A DNA stretch of 64,000 nucleotides from Lotus japonicus (taxonomy: Eukaryota > Streptophyta > Magnoliopsida > Fabales > Fabaceae). The notes below the pieces were generated by a model. That model was given only the letters and a program-made list of their open reading frames with translations, did not search any database and was not told the DNA's origin. The position numbers and the translations under genes are program-made. Below, piece after piece: positions 1 to 11,900 of this stretch. Position 1 is the stretch's first letter. Every line of letters begins with the position of its first letter. Where the stretch lies: NCBI RefSeq assembly GCF_012489685.1, contig NC_080044.1, positions 16,844,369 through 16,908,368 of the forward strand, read 5' to 3'.

Positions 1-635
1 CATTTCCATCATTTTGGGTGAGGTGTGCTATGTGGGAGAATTACAAGCCAATTTCAGCATGGCTATTGGCAGGTTTGCTTGCAAAGAGGTTTCTACAATT
101 TTCAATCTTAGGATAGTTTCTCTTGCTGTTTTTTTTTCTTGCAACAAAAATAATATTTTCAAGGTTTCTTAAGTTATGAACATATGTACTATTGGGAGCT
201 TTATTAATTAAGAAAGCAACTGCTACGGTAAATTGACTAATTCTTTCATTGGCAGCGTGATCGGATGCAAAAACTATGAAAACTAAAGAAAAAGCCATAA
301 CAAAAATTTTGGGACCCAAGAGCGAGCTCAATTTTTAATTTTGTTAGTGATGGGCAATTCAACCATTCAAGTGATTAAACGTTGAAGAAGCCAGAAACAA
401 ATGAAGTTACCATGAAGCTTCGTAGCTTTGCTATGTGCTATGATGCCGGTTTAGCAAGGACGCACGGTTATCTTTACTAATGAATGCTTGAATTTAATTT
501 CTTCGTCCATGAAGCTTCCTAAAACCCTTGGGCTTGTTAGTCCCGCTTGATCCTATAAGTACAAGGTTGTTATTATTGCATCTTGTCAATATCCCATTTT
601 GGAACCTTTTTCTTTTTGTTACAAAAATTTAAGGT
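1..635. other. Intergenic DNA, no gene seen
   Basis: AT-rich, low-complexity sequence. Open frames here are short and show no recognisable protein, splice pattern or codon bias. The last ten bases (626-635, AATTTAAGGT) are the left target duplication of the SINE that follows. Confidence 0.5.
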
Positions 636-773
636 GAGTGGATGATCCCCCAGTCCCAAAACAATAAGAGGGATTAGCGGGAGTTCAAAGAGCACTTAGG
701 AACTAGTGAGAGTTCGAACCTGCGATTTGTCAGGTACAAGACTGTCATGCTCCATTAGACCAACCCTTCTACC
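636..773 (-). mobile_element. tRNA-derived SINE
   Basis: On the minus strand this stretch carries a pol III A-box-like motif (TGGTCTAATGG, 752-762) and a B-box-like motif (GGTTCGAAC, 712-720) about 40 bases apart, the layout of a tRNA-like SINE head. It is flanked by the direct repeat AATTTAAGGT at 626-635 and 774-783, as expected of a target site duplication. The body after the B box does not match any tRNA fold, which argues against a functional tRNA. There is no obvious poly(A) tail, so the family is uncertain. Confidence 0.55.
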
Positions 774-783
774 AATTTAAGGT

Positions 784-1420
784 TGTTTTGGAACCTTTTA
801 CTTTATTCATTTGTTTCTTGAATAAGTTGTACTGAATATAAGTGATTAAAAGCCGTATCCTTCGCTTACTACCAATACAATATTAACATGAAAACCAGCC
901 TATAATTTAAACACATCGTAGTGGAATTGAAGAGATGATAAAAAGTTGGTGTGATAGTTCTACTATAATGCTCATGAATTGTTTTGATTGATGATGTGTA
1001 AGCATTAAGATTGAGTTAATTAATAGTGGGGAGAGATTTCAATATTTACTCTAAAGTAAAAACTCTCGTTCACAGTCATGTCTTGTGCTTTTGATTGAGT
1101 CCGAAAGTTAAAATAACAGAATACTATTCTGATACCAAGAATGGTTGTACCACTTTGGCTTAATGTTGAACCAAAAAAAAGGAAACTCCGCAGACTTTGC
1201 ATGTGTTAAAAAATAAAACTCAGTAAAGAGAGAATGAGTGTGTCATTTACTCGGACTGAAAAGGAAAGAGAGAAAGTGATTTTGTTTTATGAAGAGTGGA
1301 TCATGGTACTGAAGAGGCACTCTTTCTTAGTCCTTACTTTTCATAGTTTCTTCCCTCAATCATACTCGTAGAACCATCATAATAAAACATAAGCAGAGGG
1401 GAAAAAAAAGAAAGAACACA
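784..1420. other. Upstream region of the TauE/SafE gene, no gene seen
   Basis: AT-rich sequence between the SINE and the transporter gene. I see no coding region. It should hold the promoter of the gene starting at 1488. Confidence 0.4.
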
Positions 1421-1427
1421 TATATAG
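1421..1427 (+). promoter_or_regulatory. Candidate TATA box of the TauE/SafE gene
   Basis: TATATAG lies 61 bases before the start codon at 1488, in an otherwise AT-rich promoter. Spacing is plausible for a short 5' leader. This rests on motif and position only. Confidence 0.35.
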
Positions 1428-1487
1428 CATTATTAGTCCCACATAATTTATTTTAGACTTCTACCTCTTCCTTCTCACCATTCATAA

Positions 1488-4400
1488 ATGGCTTTGAAAG
1501 TTAGAAACAAGACTTCAGGAGCATTGGTAACAGCTACATGGATTGTCTCGTGGAGCCTTATCATGATCTATAATGTCAGTTCAGCAAAGAGAGTTTTGGA
1601 AGAACCAAAATCAGAAAGCTTTGTTCTGAAACAAAAACAAGGAGCTGTGGTTGGAGTGTTTGATTTCTTCTGGAAGAGTGGAGAGTCTTCCTATGAACGT
1701 GTTTGGCCTGTGAGTTTATGAAATGCTTTTTCATATTATAAGTGACATTTAATTTGAGCCTTTAGTTATGTTTTTGTTATTATCTCCTCTATTATGTTAA
1801 CGTGTTATGTTTACTTGAAATTTTTGCTGGTTTATTGAGCAGGAAATGAAGTTCGGTTGGAGAATAATAGTAGGATCAATTGTTGGATTTTTCGGAGCAG
1901 CGCTAGGTAGTGTTGGCGGGGTTGGAGGCGGAGGAATTTTTATCCCTATGCTCACTTTGATCATTGGTTTTGACCCCAAGTCTTCTACAGCCATTTCTAA
2001 GTGTTAGTATATTGCTCTGTTATGTTTATCCTTTCATGCTAGATATGAGTAAAACATGGCCATGGCATGCTTCCTTTCAGTAGTGCACAAAGGCCTTGTT
2101 GATCTATTGAGCCAATCAAAGATTATACAAGCTTCTAAATTGCGACTGAGGTTGCATTGCAGAATAGCGGACATATGCAGGTTGAAATGGCTGCAGTTGT
2201 GATTGCGATGCCGTTGAGGAGACTTCAAAACACTTTACGCAGTTGTGGACTGCAATTTAAAACCCTCATTTGTGGGATGCATTTACTTAATTGCTTGCAT
2301 ACATAATTAATACTCGTATACATATAATGTCGAATATGAAATGTTGTCAACCATCATACCCTAAATATCTGTCATGAACCAACTATCTTAAAATAAGGAT
2401 TGAACTCTAAACCAATTGGTCACTGAGGCTCTGATATCATATCATGAACCAGCTATCCCAAAAACTTAAGTTGTTGTATGAAGCAGGGTTGTTAATGGCG
2501 GATAGCATAGTGTAGCGGCACACCCAAAAAAACGCTATCTCGAGCGCTATAGCGGAAAACAGCGCAAATAGCGGTGAATAGTAGAGTAGCGGTGAACCCC
2601 CAGGCCGCTACGCTATAGGCTATTGCGCCGCTATAGCGCGCTATTAACAAGCCTGGTATGAAGACACGTGAATGGTTTTATATTATATTTCTAACACTAT
2701 CAAAGAAAATATAGTTTCATATTAGTTTACTTCAACACAACTTCATTCAATTTCTGGATTCCACATATTTAGATGTTGTTTCATAATCACAGGTATGATT
2801 ACAGGAGCAGCAGGGTCAACTGTGTATTACAATCTGAGGCTTAGGCACCCAACTTTAGACATGCCACTTATAGATTATGATCTGGCTTTGCTCTTCCAGC
2901 CTATGCTAATGTTAGGAATAAGCATTGGTGTTGCGTTTAATGTCATGTTTGCTGATTGGATGGTGACGGTTTTGCTTATCATCCTATTCATTGGTAATCA
3001 CACTTTAATTAGCATAAGCTTAATCTTCTTATGTGATCCAATATTTCATGAACACTCTCATATTACACACTAGCTGTTGTATTGGTCAAGATCTAATAAC
3101 CAGCTTATGGCACACAACACATGACATGATTACTTGTTGTTATATCGGGAATATCTTAATAATGGTTTGTTTGAATCGATGAAATTAATCTGCTGTAGGC
3201 ACATCCACAAAAGCTTTATCCAAAGGCTTAGATACATGGAAAAAGGAAACAATTATGAAGAAGGTAAAATTCATATGCTTCCAAAAATTTGAAGTTGAGT
3301 CTCCATGGTTTTCTACTTGATAGTGGGAATATTATGCTAATGAAATTTCTTAATTTCAGGAAGCAGCCAAGATGTTGGAATCAGATCCTGGTTGTAAGTC
3401 CTTATTGTCCTTTCTTTAAAATATAGAGAAACCTTTGAGTATCTATATATATAAGAGATAATTGCAAAATCTGAAAATAACAAGAAGCAAATTAAGAACA
3501 CATAAAAAATAGGATTTATCAGATAAGAACAGATGAACATATTCATTTTCTCAATATATGTACCAGTTTAGGCCTGAATTCAGTTGTCTAGACCCTAAAT
3601 AGGAGAAAAATTATATTTACAACTTCTCATAAACTATGCTAACAACTTGAGGATTTTTAGTTTCATGTTCATGAATATGTTCAAGTATATCATACAATAA
3701 AAAAAGGAACTTACTCAAACAGTCATTTGGTGGAGCAAATGACACAGAAGCTGAAGTCACTGTTTTTCCACATCGAAATCAAAATATTGTACACACTTTG
3801 TGACAACTTGATACGATTTAACCCAAATATGAACGCCTAATTTTACACGTGCTCAAGATTTAGTCCTTAATTAACATTTGGACGATCTAATAGTAATGTC
3901 TCTAATATTTCTGTTGAACCAATATTGCACTCACTGACTTACCCATTGCTGCAGATGTTTCTGAAGAAGAGTACAAGACATTACCAAGTGGTTCAGCTGA
4001 ACCACAAGATGAGGAGGTAAGTCCAAGGGTTTTTCAAATCACTTTTAAGAGAAAATTTGTTGAAGCTTTATCTTGCTTTTTACACTGTGTTAAGTTCTTG
4101 TTTGCAGGTTCCTTTACTAAAGAACATTTACTGGAAAGAATTATCAGTCCTTGCATATGTCTGGGTGGCTTTTCTCATTGTTCAGATTATAAAGGTAGAT
4201 AACCTATCATTAGCATGTCTGGATCAGCTTATTTTTCCTCAAAATCAATTCTAGCACTACTCACAAGCTTCTCTCAAGAATTGATTCTGAATATAGAACT
4301 AGTGGATCCAACAAAACTTTATGATTACTAAATATGCACCTTTTATGTATTTCCATACAGACATACAGCAAAACTTGCTCCATACAGTACTGGATTCTTG

Positions 4401-6312
4401 AATCCTTACAGGTAAAGATTCTAAACATAAATTTGACACTATGGTACCCGATAATGATTTCAGCTATGTTTTATGATACACCAGCTTCGCAAAGTTAACA
4501 AATACAGAATAAAAAAGACAATTTGTTATAAGGTAGCAATCGTTGGAATTCATAACAAAAAACAATTTTCCTGGAGGCAATAGTAGGCAAATGATTCTTA
4601 ATTTGCTAGCAAAATCTCAATTGGAAGTTGGAACAAACAGAACTAAATAAAACTTGTTGTGCCTATTTTTCCCTTGAAGGTTCCTATTGCAATATCTGTT
4701 ACACTTTATGAAGCCATATGCTTATGCAAAGGAACTAGAGTGATTGCATCAAAGGGAAAAGAAATCACAGATTGGAAGTTTCATAAGATCTGTCTTTACT
4801 GCTCCTGTGGAATAATAGCTGGTATGGTCAGTGGACTGCTTGGTCTGGGAGGTGGCTTCATTCTTGGACCATTGTTTCTGGAATTGGGAATTCCTCCTCA
4901 GGTAAAGATTAATCCATTCTTGAGCATTTATAGCATGTTTGAAGTAGCTTCTGTTTCCTCATAATCAGTTCTGGAACTAAGAAGCTACTCACAGAAGCTT
5001 CTCCCTAAAATTGATTCTGACTATAGAATCAATTGTAGAAGTATTTCTAAAAATGAACTTGCAATTTTTTAGGTTTTTGAGAACAATCAGACTCATAAAT
5101 AGCTTTGGTGAATATGTCTTCTATGGCAGGTAGCTAGTGCTACATCAACTTTTGCTATGGTTTTCTCTTCCTCCATGTCAGTGGTACAATATCACTTGCT
5201 AGATCGCTTCCCTGTGCCTTATGGTAAGTAAAAATCAATCAAGCTAAGTGCATGTTTCGTTTAGCATTGGGGGAAGAAATTTTGGATGAAATTGGTTTTG
5301 ACAAAATTAGATTAAGATAAAAGTGAGTTAAAGTAATGTGATATATCATATATGTTTGGATACATTTACTATAGAAGTGATTTTTAAAGGAAAGTAGTAG
5401 AAATATCTTGTGAAAATAGATAGAATAACTTTCATGTTAACTCAAAAGCTGGATTTGTTTGCTTTGGTCTTAACATGATTTTTTCTGCCTAAAAGTGTTT
5501 CTACGAATTCCACTCATACATGTTTTGATGATGAAAAAACATGTTAGAGAAGATTAGAAGTGCTTATGTGGATCAGAAACATGAAACCAAACATATACTA
5601 GTTGAAATGATTCCTGGATATACTAACGAGTATCTGGAATGACAAGAGAGACTTACTGAACAAACGTACATTAACATATCTTTTCTTCAGTATTTTTGTA
5701 TTTCATCATTGGACCTATGGGTTGAAACCAAGACAGAAAAGTACACTAGTTGCACTAGATTTTGAATTTTGTGTTTAGATACTAGTTGAATGCATGCAAA
5801 CAAGGGGGAATTTCGTTCACTTTCAACTTTCACCCCAATTCATAAGTAGAATTTCGTTCACTTTTTATCTTGAAGTGCGTGTTAACATCTGTTAAAACAT
5901 GTATTTGATGCTGATCTAGCATTTGAAGTTATGAAAGTTGTTCATTCTTTTCTTTTTCTTTGGGGGATGATGCAGCTGCATACTTTGTTCTGGTCGCGAC
6001 CATAGCTGCATTAACTGGCCAGCATGTGGTGAGAAAGATAGTTGCTATCTTCGGCCGAGCATCCATCATCATCTTCATACTAGCATTCACCATTTTTGTC
6101 AGTGCAATCAGTTTAGGTACTTTCCATATTTTACTTGGAAGTCTTAATTTTCATATTATTCCCTCATTTCATTTTATGTTTATTAGTTTCTTCAAACCAT
6201 ACTCACTTCCTGTTTTTTTGGTATAACAGGTGGGGTGGGAATAGAGAACATGGTTGAGAAGTTGGAAAATGAAGGGTATATGGGGTTTGAAAATATCTGC
6301 CATCAATCTTAG
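1488..6312 (+). CDS. Sulfite exporter TauE/SafE family membrane protein (12 exons)
   Basis: Likely a multi-pass membrane transporter of the TauE/SafE family, whose members move sulfonates, sulfite or related anions; the substrate here is unknown. Exons read as 1488-1709, 1843-2002, 2793-2993, 3199-3263, 3360-3393, 3955-4016, 4108-4194, 4361-4411, 4680-4901, 5130-5223, 5976-6116 and 6230-6312. All introns are GT-AG, phases agree, and the joined frame is 473 residues, the usual size for the plant family. The N-terminus has a hydrophobic, signal-like segment. Two family-typical glycine-rich repeats are visible: [16 protein letters not shown] in exon 2 and [19 protein letters not shown] in exon 9, each opening a half of the internally duplicated protein. 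Exon 5-6 encode an acidic loop (SEEEY). Introns 2 and 8-10 hold MITEs. The ATG at 1488 is the first in frame. Confidence 0.92.
2484..2655. mobile_element. hAT-type MITE in intron 2 of the TauE/SafE gene
   Basis: A 172-bp element beginning CAGGGTTGTTAAT and ending with the reverse complement of CAGGCTTGTTAAT. It is flanked by a perfect 8-bp direct repeat GTATGAAG (2476-2483 and 2656-2663). CAGGG-type ends and an 8-bp duplication are typical of hAT elements. The interior is GC-richer than the intron and full of short GCTATAGCG-like palindromes. No coding capacity. Confidence 0.85.
4212..4307. repeat. Copy A of a dispersed MITE-like repeat
   Basis: AT-rich element opening AGCATGTCTGG with internal AATCAATTCT, CTACTCACAAGCTTCTC and GATTCTGA(C/A)TATAGAA motifs. 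The same order of motifs recurs at 4932-5056, 42625-42740 and 42805-42928. Its right end appears incomplete. It lies in intron 7 of the transporter gene. Confidence 0.5.
4932..5056. repeat. Copy B of the dispersed MITE-like repeat
   Basis: Opens AGCATGTTTGAAG and shares the CTACTCACAGAAGCTTCTC and AGAATCAATTGTAGAAG blocks with the copies in the DWF4 gene. It lies in intron 9 of the TauE/SafE gene. Confidence 0.5.
5248..5598. mobile_element. Probable MITE in intron 10 of the TauE/SafE gene
   Basis: The ends form an imperfect inverted repeat: AGTGCATGTTTCGTTTAGCAT on the left resembles TAGTATATGTTTGGTTTCATG, the reverse complement of the right end. No clear target duplication could be fixed, so the exact ends and superfamily are unsure. 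No protein is encoded. Confidence 0.45.
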
Positions 6313-6662
6313 GTGTGTTTTGCCTTTGTAAAGCAGTTGAAATTTTCTACACAATATTTGCTAAACTGGTGATATGATTACTTATTGGTCCATTTCATTC
6401 AAGTAAGGAAATTATTTTTTACTTTTATGTATGTGTAATTAGTGTAGATTCTGTAGAAGTTTATACTCTTCGCCTACACTGGCTGCACCATATTCTTGCA
6501 TCTCAATTTTGGTATTAGGTGTTCTCACTCAAATGATTTTCAGTTGAATAAAAAATAATATACAAAATATATTTCTGGTGCCATGGAAATAAAGGGTGTG
6601 TTTCCTTTAAAAAAGTAACAGTAGTTTGTATTAAAAGGAAAAAACAAAGTAGACCAAAAAAG

Positions 6663-6734
6663 TTCCATTGCCGGGAATCGAACCCGGGTCTCCTGGGTGA
6701 AAGCCAGATATCCTAACCGCTGGACGACAATGGA
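6663..6734 (-). tRNA. tRNA-Glu (anticodon UUC)
   Basis: Read on the minus strand, 72 bases form a full cloverleaf. The seven-base acceptor stem is TCCATTG/CAATGGA, the A box is around GTCCAGCGGTTAGGATA, the anticodon loop CTTTCAC carries TTC, and the T arm GGGTTCGATTCCC contains the B box. The discriminator base is A, with no intron and no encoded CCA, as usual for plant nuclear tRNA genes. It sits about 350 bp after the transporter stop codon, on the opposite strand, and is probably transcribed independently by RNA polymerase III. Confidence 0.95.
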
Positions 6735-6814
6735 TTGTTGATGTATCTAGCTCTAATGTTTTACATATACTATAAAATAAAGTAAACTATTACAAGACCC
6801 ATACTCAAAGAGTA

Positions 6815-7010
6815 GGAAGAATAAGTTGTTCTATATTTACACATTTATTTCTCTTACATTTATTTCTCTTCCATCTTTTTTTTACTCTTTTTTCTATCTA
6901 TTTCTCTTTTTATTTTCATCATATCACTAATCATATCTTACATTTCTCTTTCTCTTTTATTCCTCTCTCACTCTAAAAAGGTGAAGGTGTGTGGAGTGTG
7001 AACGAATGAA
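6815..7010. repeat. CT-rich MITE-like repeat, family of 15862-16046 and 45463-45615
   Basis: A pyrimidine-rich block (TTACACATTTATTTCTCTT, CATATCACTAATCATATCTTAC, then TTTCTCTTTCTCTTTTATTC and a GGTGAAGGTGTGTGGA end) matches the motif order of two other blocks in the window. No coding potential. Confidence 0.4.
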
Positions 7011-8169
7011 TATTAATTTTGTATATAATAAGATCGTATAAAATTTCAAATGTAAAAGGATCTATTTAAATTTTAGATTCAAAACGGGAGAATATGAAAG
7101 AGAAGAAAATCAAGCAGGTATATCATACTAAAACTTTAAGATTCATGATATTGATCATGGAAAAATCCTAAGAATAAAGTAGGTAGATCAATATGAAACG
7201 GGAACTCTTGGTCAAATGAACATGTTTTATTTAGTATGAGAGAGCTACTTTACTTATGTAGTCGAAGTCTCCCTTTATCACAATTAATATAATAGTGTGA
7301 ATAAGACAATTACATAATTGAGGGGCAAGAATGGAAGAGAAATATGTAATCACATTTTGGGGGAAGAGAGAATTTGGGGAAACTAATATTGAGGTGAGGA
7401 AGGATGCATGTGGACACCTTTCTCTCTGGGTGTCTAACTCATGTCAGGAAGTACCTGGTTAGCATGCTAAGACCCCAACACAATATCAGTAACTTGGTCG
7501 ACCTAGTACTCTAACGGTTCACAACCCCTAAGGCTAGGAGTTGAGGTCTTGGTGACGAAGCCTTGCTATTGATTGGGAGGATTTGTTATGACCTTGACAG
7601 ATGACTTACTGTAGGATTTTCATAGGAGGAGTGTGCTCGAGTCATCTAGTCAACCCAATACTTCAATGGTCCATAGCCTCCCAAGGCTAGTAGTCGGGAA
7701 GCCTTGGTGATGAAACCTTGTATTTGGTAGGGTGCACGACCTATTAGCCAACATTGATGAGTTCCTTTGACTTTCGTTGGGCGGATGACTCTCGGGAGGA
7801 CGACTAGCTAACCCTCTAGTCCTTTTATTTTGTGAACCTTTTTTTTGACTAAGTGTTGTTACTTTTAATTTATTTATGTTCTATACTGTGTTTCTGAGTT
7901 TCAATAGTTGAGGTATCTTTTGCTTTTGTTGTGCTCTTTTCACCATTATGTGTGTGTTTTACCTTCCATGTACATTAGTTTTTTTGGAAATAGGTTATCC
8001 ATAAAAATTTCAGAGCTTAGACAAACTTTGTAGAAAAAATAAAAAAAAAATAAACGTCTCGTATTCTAGGTTTTAACACCTAGGCGAATTTTGAAAAAGA
8101 AAGCCATACCCTCTCTACTTTACTTTGAAAATCGGGGGTTAACTACGGTAGACTGGCGTGCTCAACTAC
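7011..8169. other. Intergenic DNA with one internal duplication
   Basis: No gene seen. At about 7490-7745 two diverged copies of a roughly 155-bp unit follow each other; both contain AAGGCTAG followed by TCTTGGTGA or CCTTGGTGA and end near ATGACC/ACGACC. The rest is AT-rich unique sequence. Confidence 0.4.
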
Positions 8170-8486
8170 ATTTGGGCCTTGGGAGGCTTCGTCGTATTTG
8201 GGCCATGGAGAGTGCTCGACCCACTTGGGGAGGCATATTCCACTGCATTTAGGCAATAGAGAGTGCTCCACCCACTTGGGGTATACTTGTTCGATCGCGT
8301 TTGGGCATTGAAGAGTTTGCTACCCACTTAGGGGAGGCTTATTCGACCGCATTTGGGCCTTGGTGAGCGCTCAACCCACATGGGGAGGCTTATTCGACCG
8401 TATTTAGGACTTGGAGAGTGCTCGACCCACTTACGAGAGCCTTATTCAACTGGATTTGGGCCATGGAGAGTGCTCGGCCCACTCGG
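8170..8486. repeat. Tandem repeat, about six copies of a 51-bp unit
   Basis: Each unit contains ATTTGGGCC, then ATGGAGAGTGCTCGACCCAC, then TTGGGGAGGCTTATTCGACC. About six diverged copies run head to tail. Open frames across it (for example 8353-8547) arise from the repeat and are not considered a gene. Confidence 0.8.
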
Positions 8487-8956
8487 TAAATTTCCATTTT
8501 GGCGATTAATCAGAAGACGATATTTATACCCCGCAAAGAGGAGTTAGGCAAGTTTTTTTTTGTTCTGTTTAATTCTTTGGGTTGTTGATGAGATACCCTT
8601 TCTTGGTGGTTTCGTTGGCGAACATTCTTCGTCTATCCTTTATTAATCAAGGATGGATTATGATATAATTACATTATCATATCTTGTCTCTTTATCCTGC
8701 TTACTAAGCGGACACTAAATAATAAATATTAAATATTGTATATCAGCATTGAATACGCCTTTTATTAAATACATAATTTTAATATTGTCAAAATTGAAAT
8801 TTTTAATATAAAATTTATGTTTTATTATTTAAAAAACAATTGCAGGTTTGGTTTGTTTTTGTTAATTGTTGGTTAACCCGCTAAAACGCAAAGATCTCCA
8901 TTGTTGGATTCGCGGAAAGCGTGAGTGAATGTGAATCCGATCCTTGTTTGAAGAGA

Positions 8957-11900
8957 ATGATAACGCGTTCTAAACTCGTGGAGCAGCTCCGAGATTACCA
9001 GATCCGATCTCAGCACAAGTATTCTCCCCTCACGTTCTTCTCTCCCAAACCCTATATCATTACTTGGTAGGTAACAAATCAATCAATTCCCCTTTCTTCA
9101 CATTTTCTCTTTTTATTCAAAACTCTTGCTTCTTTCTTATGCTTCTGTTATCAAATTGATTTTTTCTTTATTATATTTCTGGACTGGACTATCAAGGTTA
9201 TGGAATTCATATGAACTAAATAACTATTGGCTTATTTAGTGGCCAGCCTCCTACCGCCTAGCTTAGTGCGCTAACAGTGGGGCGAGAGATTAGTCTCACG
9301 GCTATAGGCGGTGAGGATACCTTGCTTAACACCGAAATTTAGGGCACTTCTAGTATCAACTTTTATTATTATTATAAGGATTAATCGTACAAACCAGTTA
9401 CCATATGTTTGGGCATTGGAATTAACTAGTATTGCTGTGTCTAGATATGCTGAGGGATAAAACATTCCTAGACAAAGGGACATACTAGAAAAACCCCTTC
9501 ATTTTCAGTTGGAGTATATGAACCAAACTTGTATTGTTGCCTATAGCTAGCTTCAGAGATCTTATAGAAGCTAACTGATCACACTCACAAAGTCACAGTG
9601 AAGCTGCTACATTCATCCACTTTCAGGACTGAATATTTCATGCCATGTTATACTGAGTTGTCTAGTAGCAATTGAATGTGCCGTAAGCATAGAACCTACT
9701 CTCTCATGTGCATATGAGAATGGAGTATAAAAGATTCTGAAATTTGCAATTCCTATCCCCTGTCTTGACAATATAGAAACTTTAATTGAAATCTAATGTT
9801 TTTTGGTGGAGTTTAGGAGTTGTTCGTGGTGCATAAAGGTATGGGTATAAAGTGCATTAATATCAGGCAAATGAGTATCTAAAAAAAGTTACATCTGTTG
9901 TGAATTTTGTAGTTAATAAATCTGTATGGAATGGTGACAGCAAACCTCTATGTTATAGAACGACACACAATAACACAAATCCTAAATGTGGTGTTCAGGT
10001 TGCGGTTCTGGTGCCATTTACTATTATGATCTAACTCTTTCGAGTTTAATGTTATGAAACATAAGGCAAACCTAAAGATGAAGAAACTAATGAAATTTTT
10101 CCTGAAGGTTTGTGTTCTAGAAAATTTTCATATAATCTTTCAATTTTATTACTGCGTGAGCTTTAATGAAGTAGTTTGGCTTTGAAAAGGGCTTTTACTT
10201 TCAATCAATTCTGGGGATCAAACAAAACACTATATCAGCATCTGTTTTCTCATAGTATATCAATTAGCTTTTCTGTACCAACATAGTATGCCCTTACTTG
10301 GGACCATAGATCTCAGGTTCTTTCTGTTTTCTCAAAGAAACAAATCTGGAGAACCGAAGTTTTAATTTTTGTCACTTCCTCCCAATCCATTAAATGCAAT
10401 GACTTTGTCTCCTCAGACATGCTTAATCATAGTGCTATAAAAAAGTATACCATTACTCAGTTTTTGGAAACATGGACATATTCTTCCATTGAAGGTTGTT
10501 GTTATATCTCAAAGCATATCAATTCATTAATTAAACCACTACTTAAGTGCCAAACACAAACAGCACTGGAGCCATAAAACTGGTTAAGTGTGCGCTAGAC
10601 TGGATAGATTTGTACTTGTATCATGGAGAAAATGCATTTAAGTTGTCAAGAACAATTTAGTTTATATGCAAGCATTAGATATTTATAGGAACTCAAAGTT
10701 AGTTAATTAGTAGTTTAGTTAGTTAGTTAGAAAGTGAGGAAGCACATATTAGAATTAAGAGAGTTAGTAAGGATTATGTATCATCTCTGGGGTTCACTGT
10801 TACTGTGAATTCAGGAGAGATCAGCTTCTCTCGAATAACCTGAAGTCCATAGAATTCTTTCAATAATATAGTTTGTTAGTTACTTGTTCATTGCTGGTAC
10901 GGCAATTGGTATCAAAGCTCTGATCTTGGAGCTGTGGCCTGTGGGCATTGAATATGGGAGGACTCAGGAGCTGTACATTGCCACCATTAGTGAGGCAGGA
11001 AATTTATGACATTCTTAGTGAAAAGAGGAAAGAGATCACAGATTGGACAATGTAACTCCAAAAGGGAAAGCTCAAGGAGGAACTTGCAGATTGGAGAAGG
11101 AAATTCTAGGGGAGAGAGCTGAAGGAGGAACAAGAAATGAGAGAACAAGGAATCCTGGAGCAGGAAGGGAGATCAGAAATAAGAAGCAGAGATGAGGTCT
11201 TGAAGACCAAGGACCAGGCTGGTGCAATGAAGGTCAGTGGAATTGTCCGGTGAAGTCGTGACGGACAAAGCAATAGCCCTTGAAGTCCAAAGGAGAGGGG
11301 GAAAAGAATTTCAGAGTTCGTGGCGAGGAGGACCGCACGGCCTACATGTGCAACCTTCAAAGGGGGGAAAATAGGTGAATCTGGGCATGTATTTCAGGGT
11401 GCTGTTCCTGTCTGAAAAACGTTGATATTGTCCTCGACAGGAAAGAAGAATGAGAGGAGCAATACCGAGATTTCTGGTCAAGCGCACGCCATTGAAACTG
11501 CTGTACTATGGTGCGAGTACAGTGGAGGTAGCTACTCTAGTATGGAGACGAGAATGCCCTGACCAAGCGGCCACCGCCAAAATTGCTGGACGAGGAGGCT
11601 CATGGACTGGTTGTGGTGACTTCATCAATCAAGAGTGAAGAGGATGGGAAGCAGGGTCTTGTAGGGCAGAGGCTCATTAAACAACTGGTGTGACTTCCTT
11701 GCCAGAGAGGACAACATGGAGGGCCCGCCCAAACCACCAGATCCAACCTTTTGCCTGGTGGAGGAAAGAAGGGGATTGGTCATGAGCTGGTCATTCCACT
11801 CTCATGGGCTGCAGGGTCAGCTCATCACATATAGGCTTATTCCGCTGGAACAGTTAGACTAGATTACTCAGATAGTGGCGGAAATTACATGAATGAAAGG

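Noticed and set aside
8353..8547. 64-codon frame in the 51-bp tandem repeat
   Set aside because: Repeating peptide produced by the array, with no start context or family.
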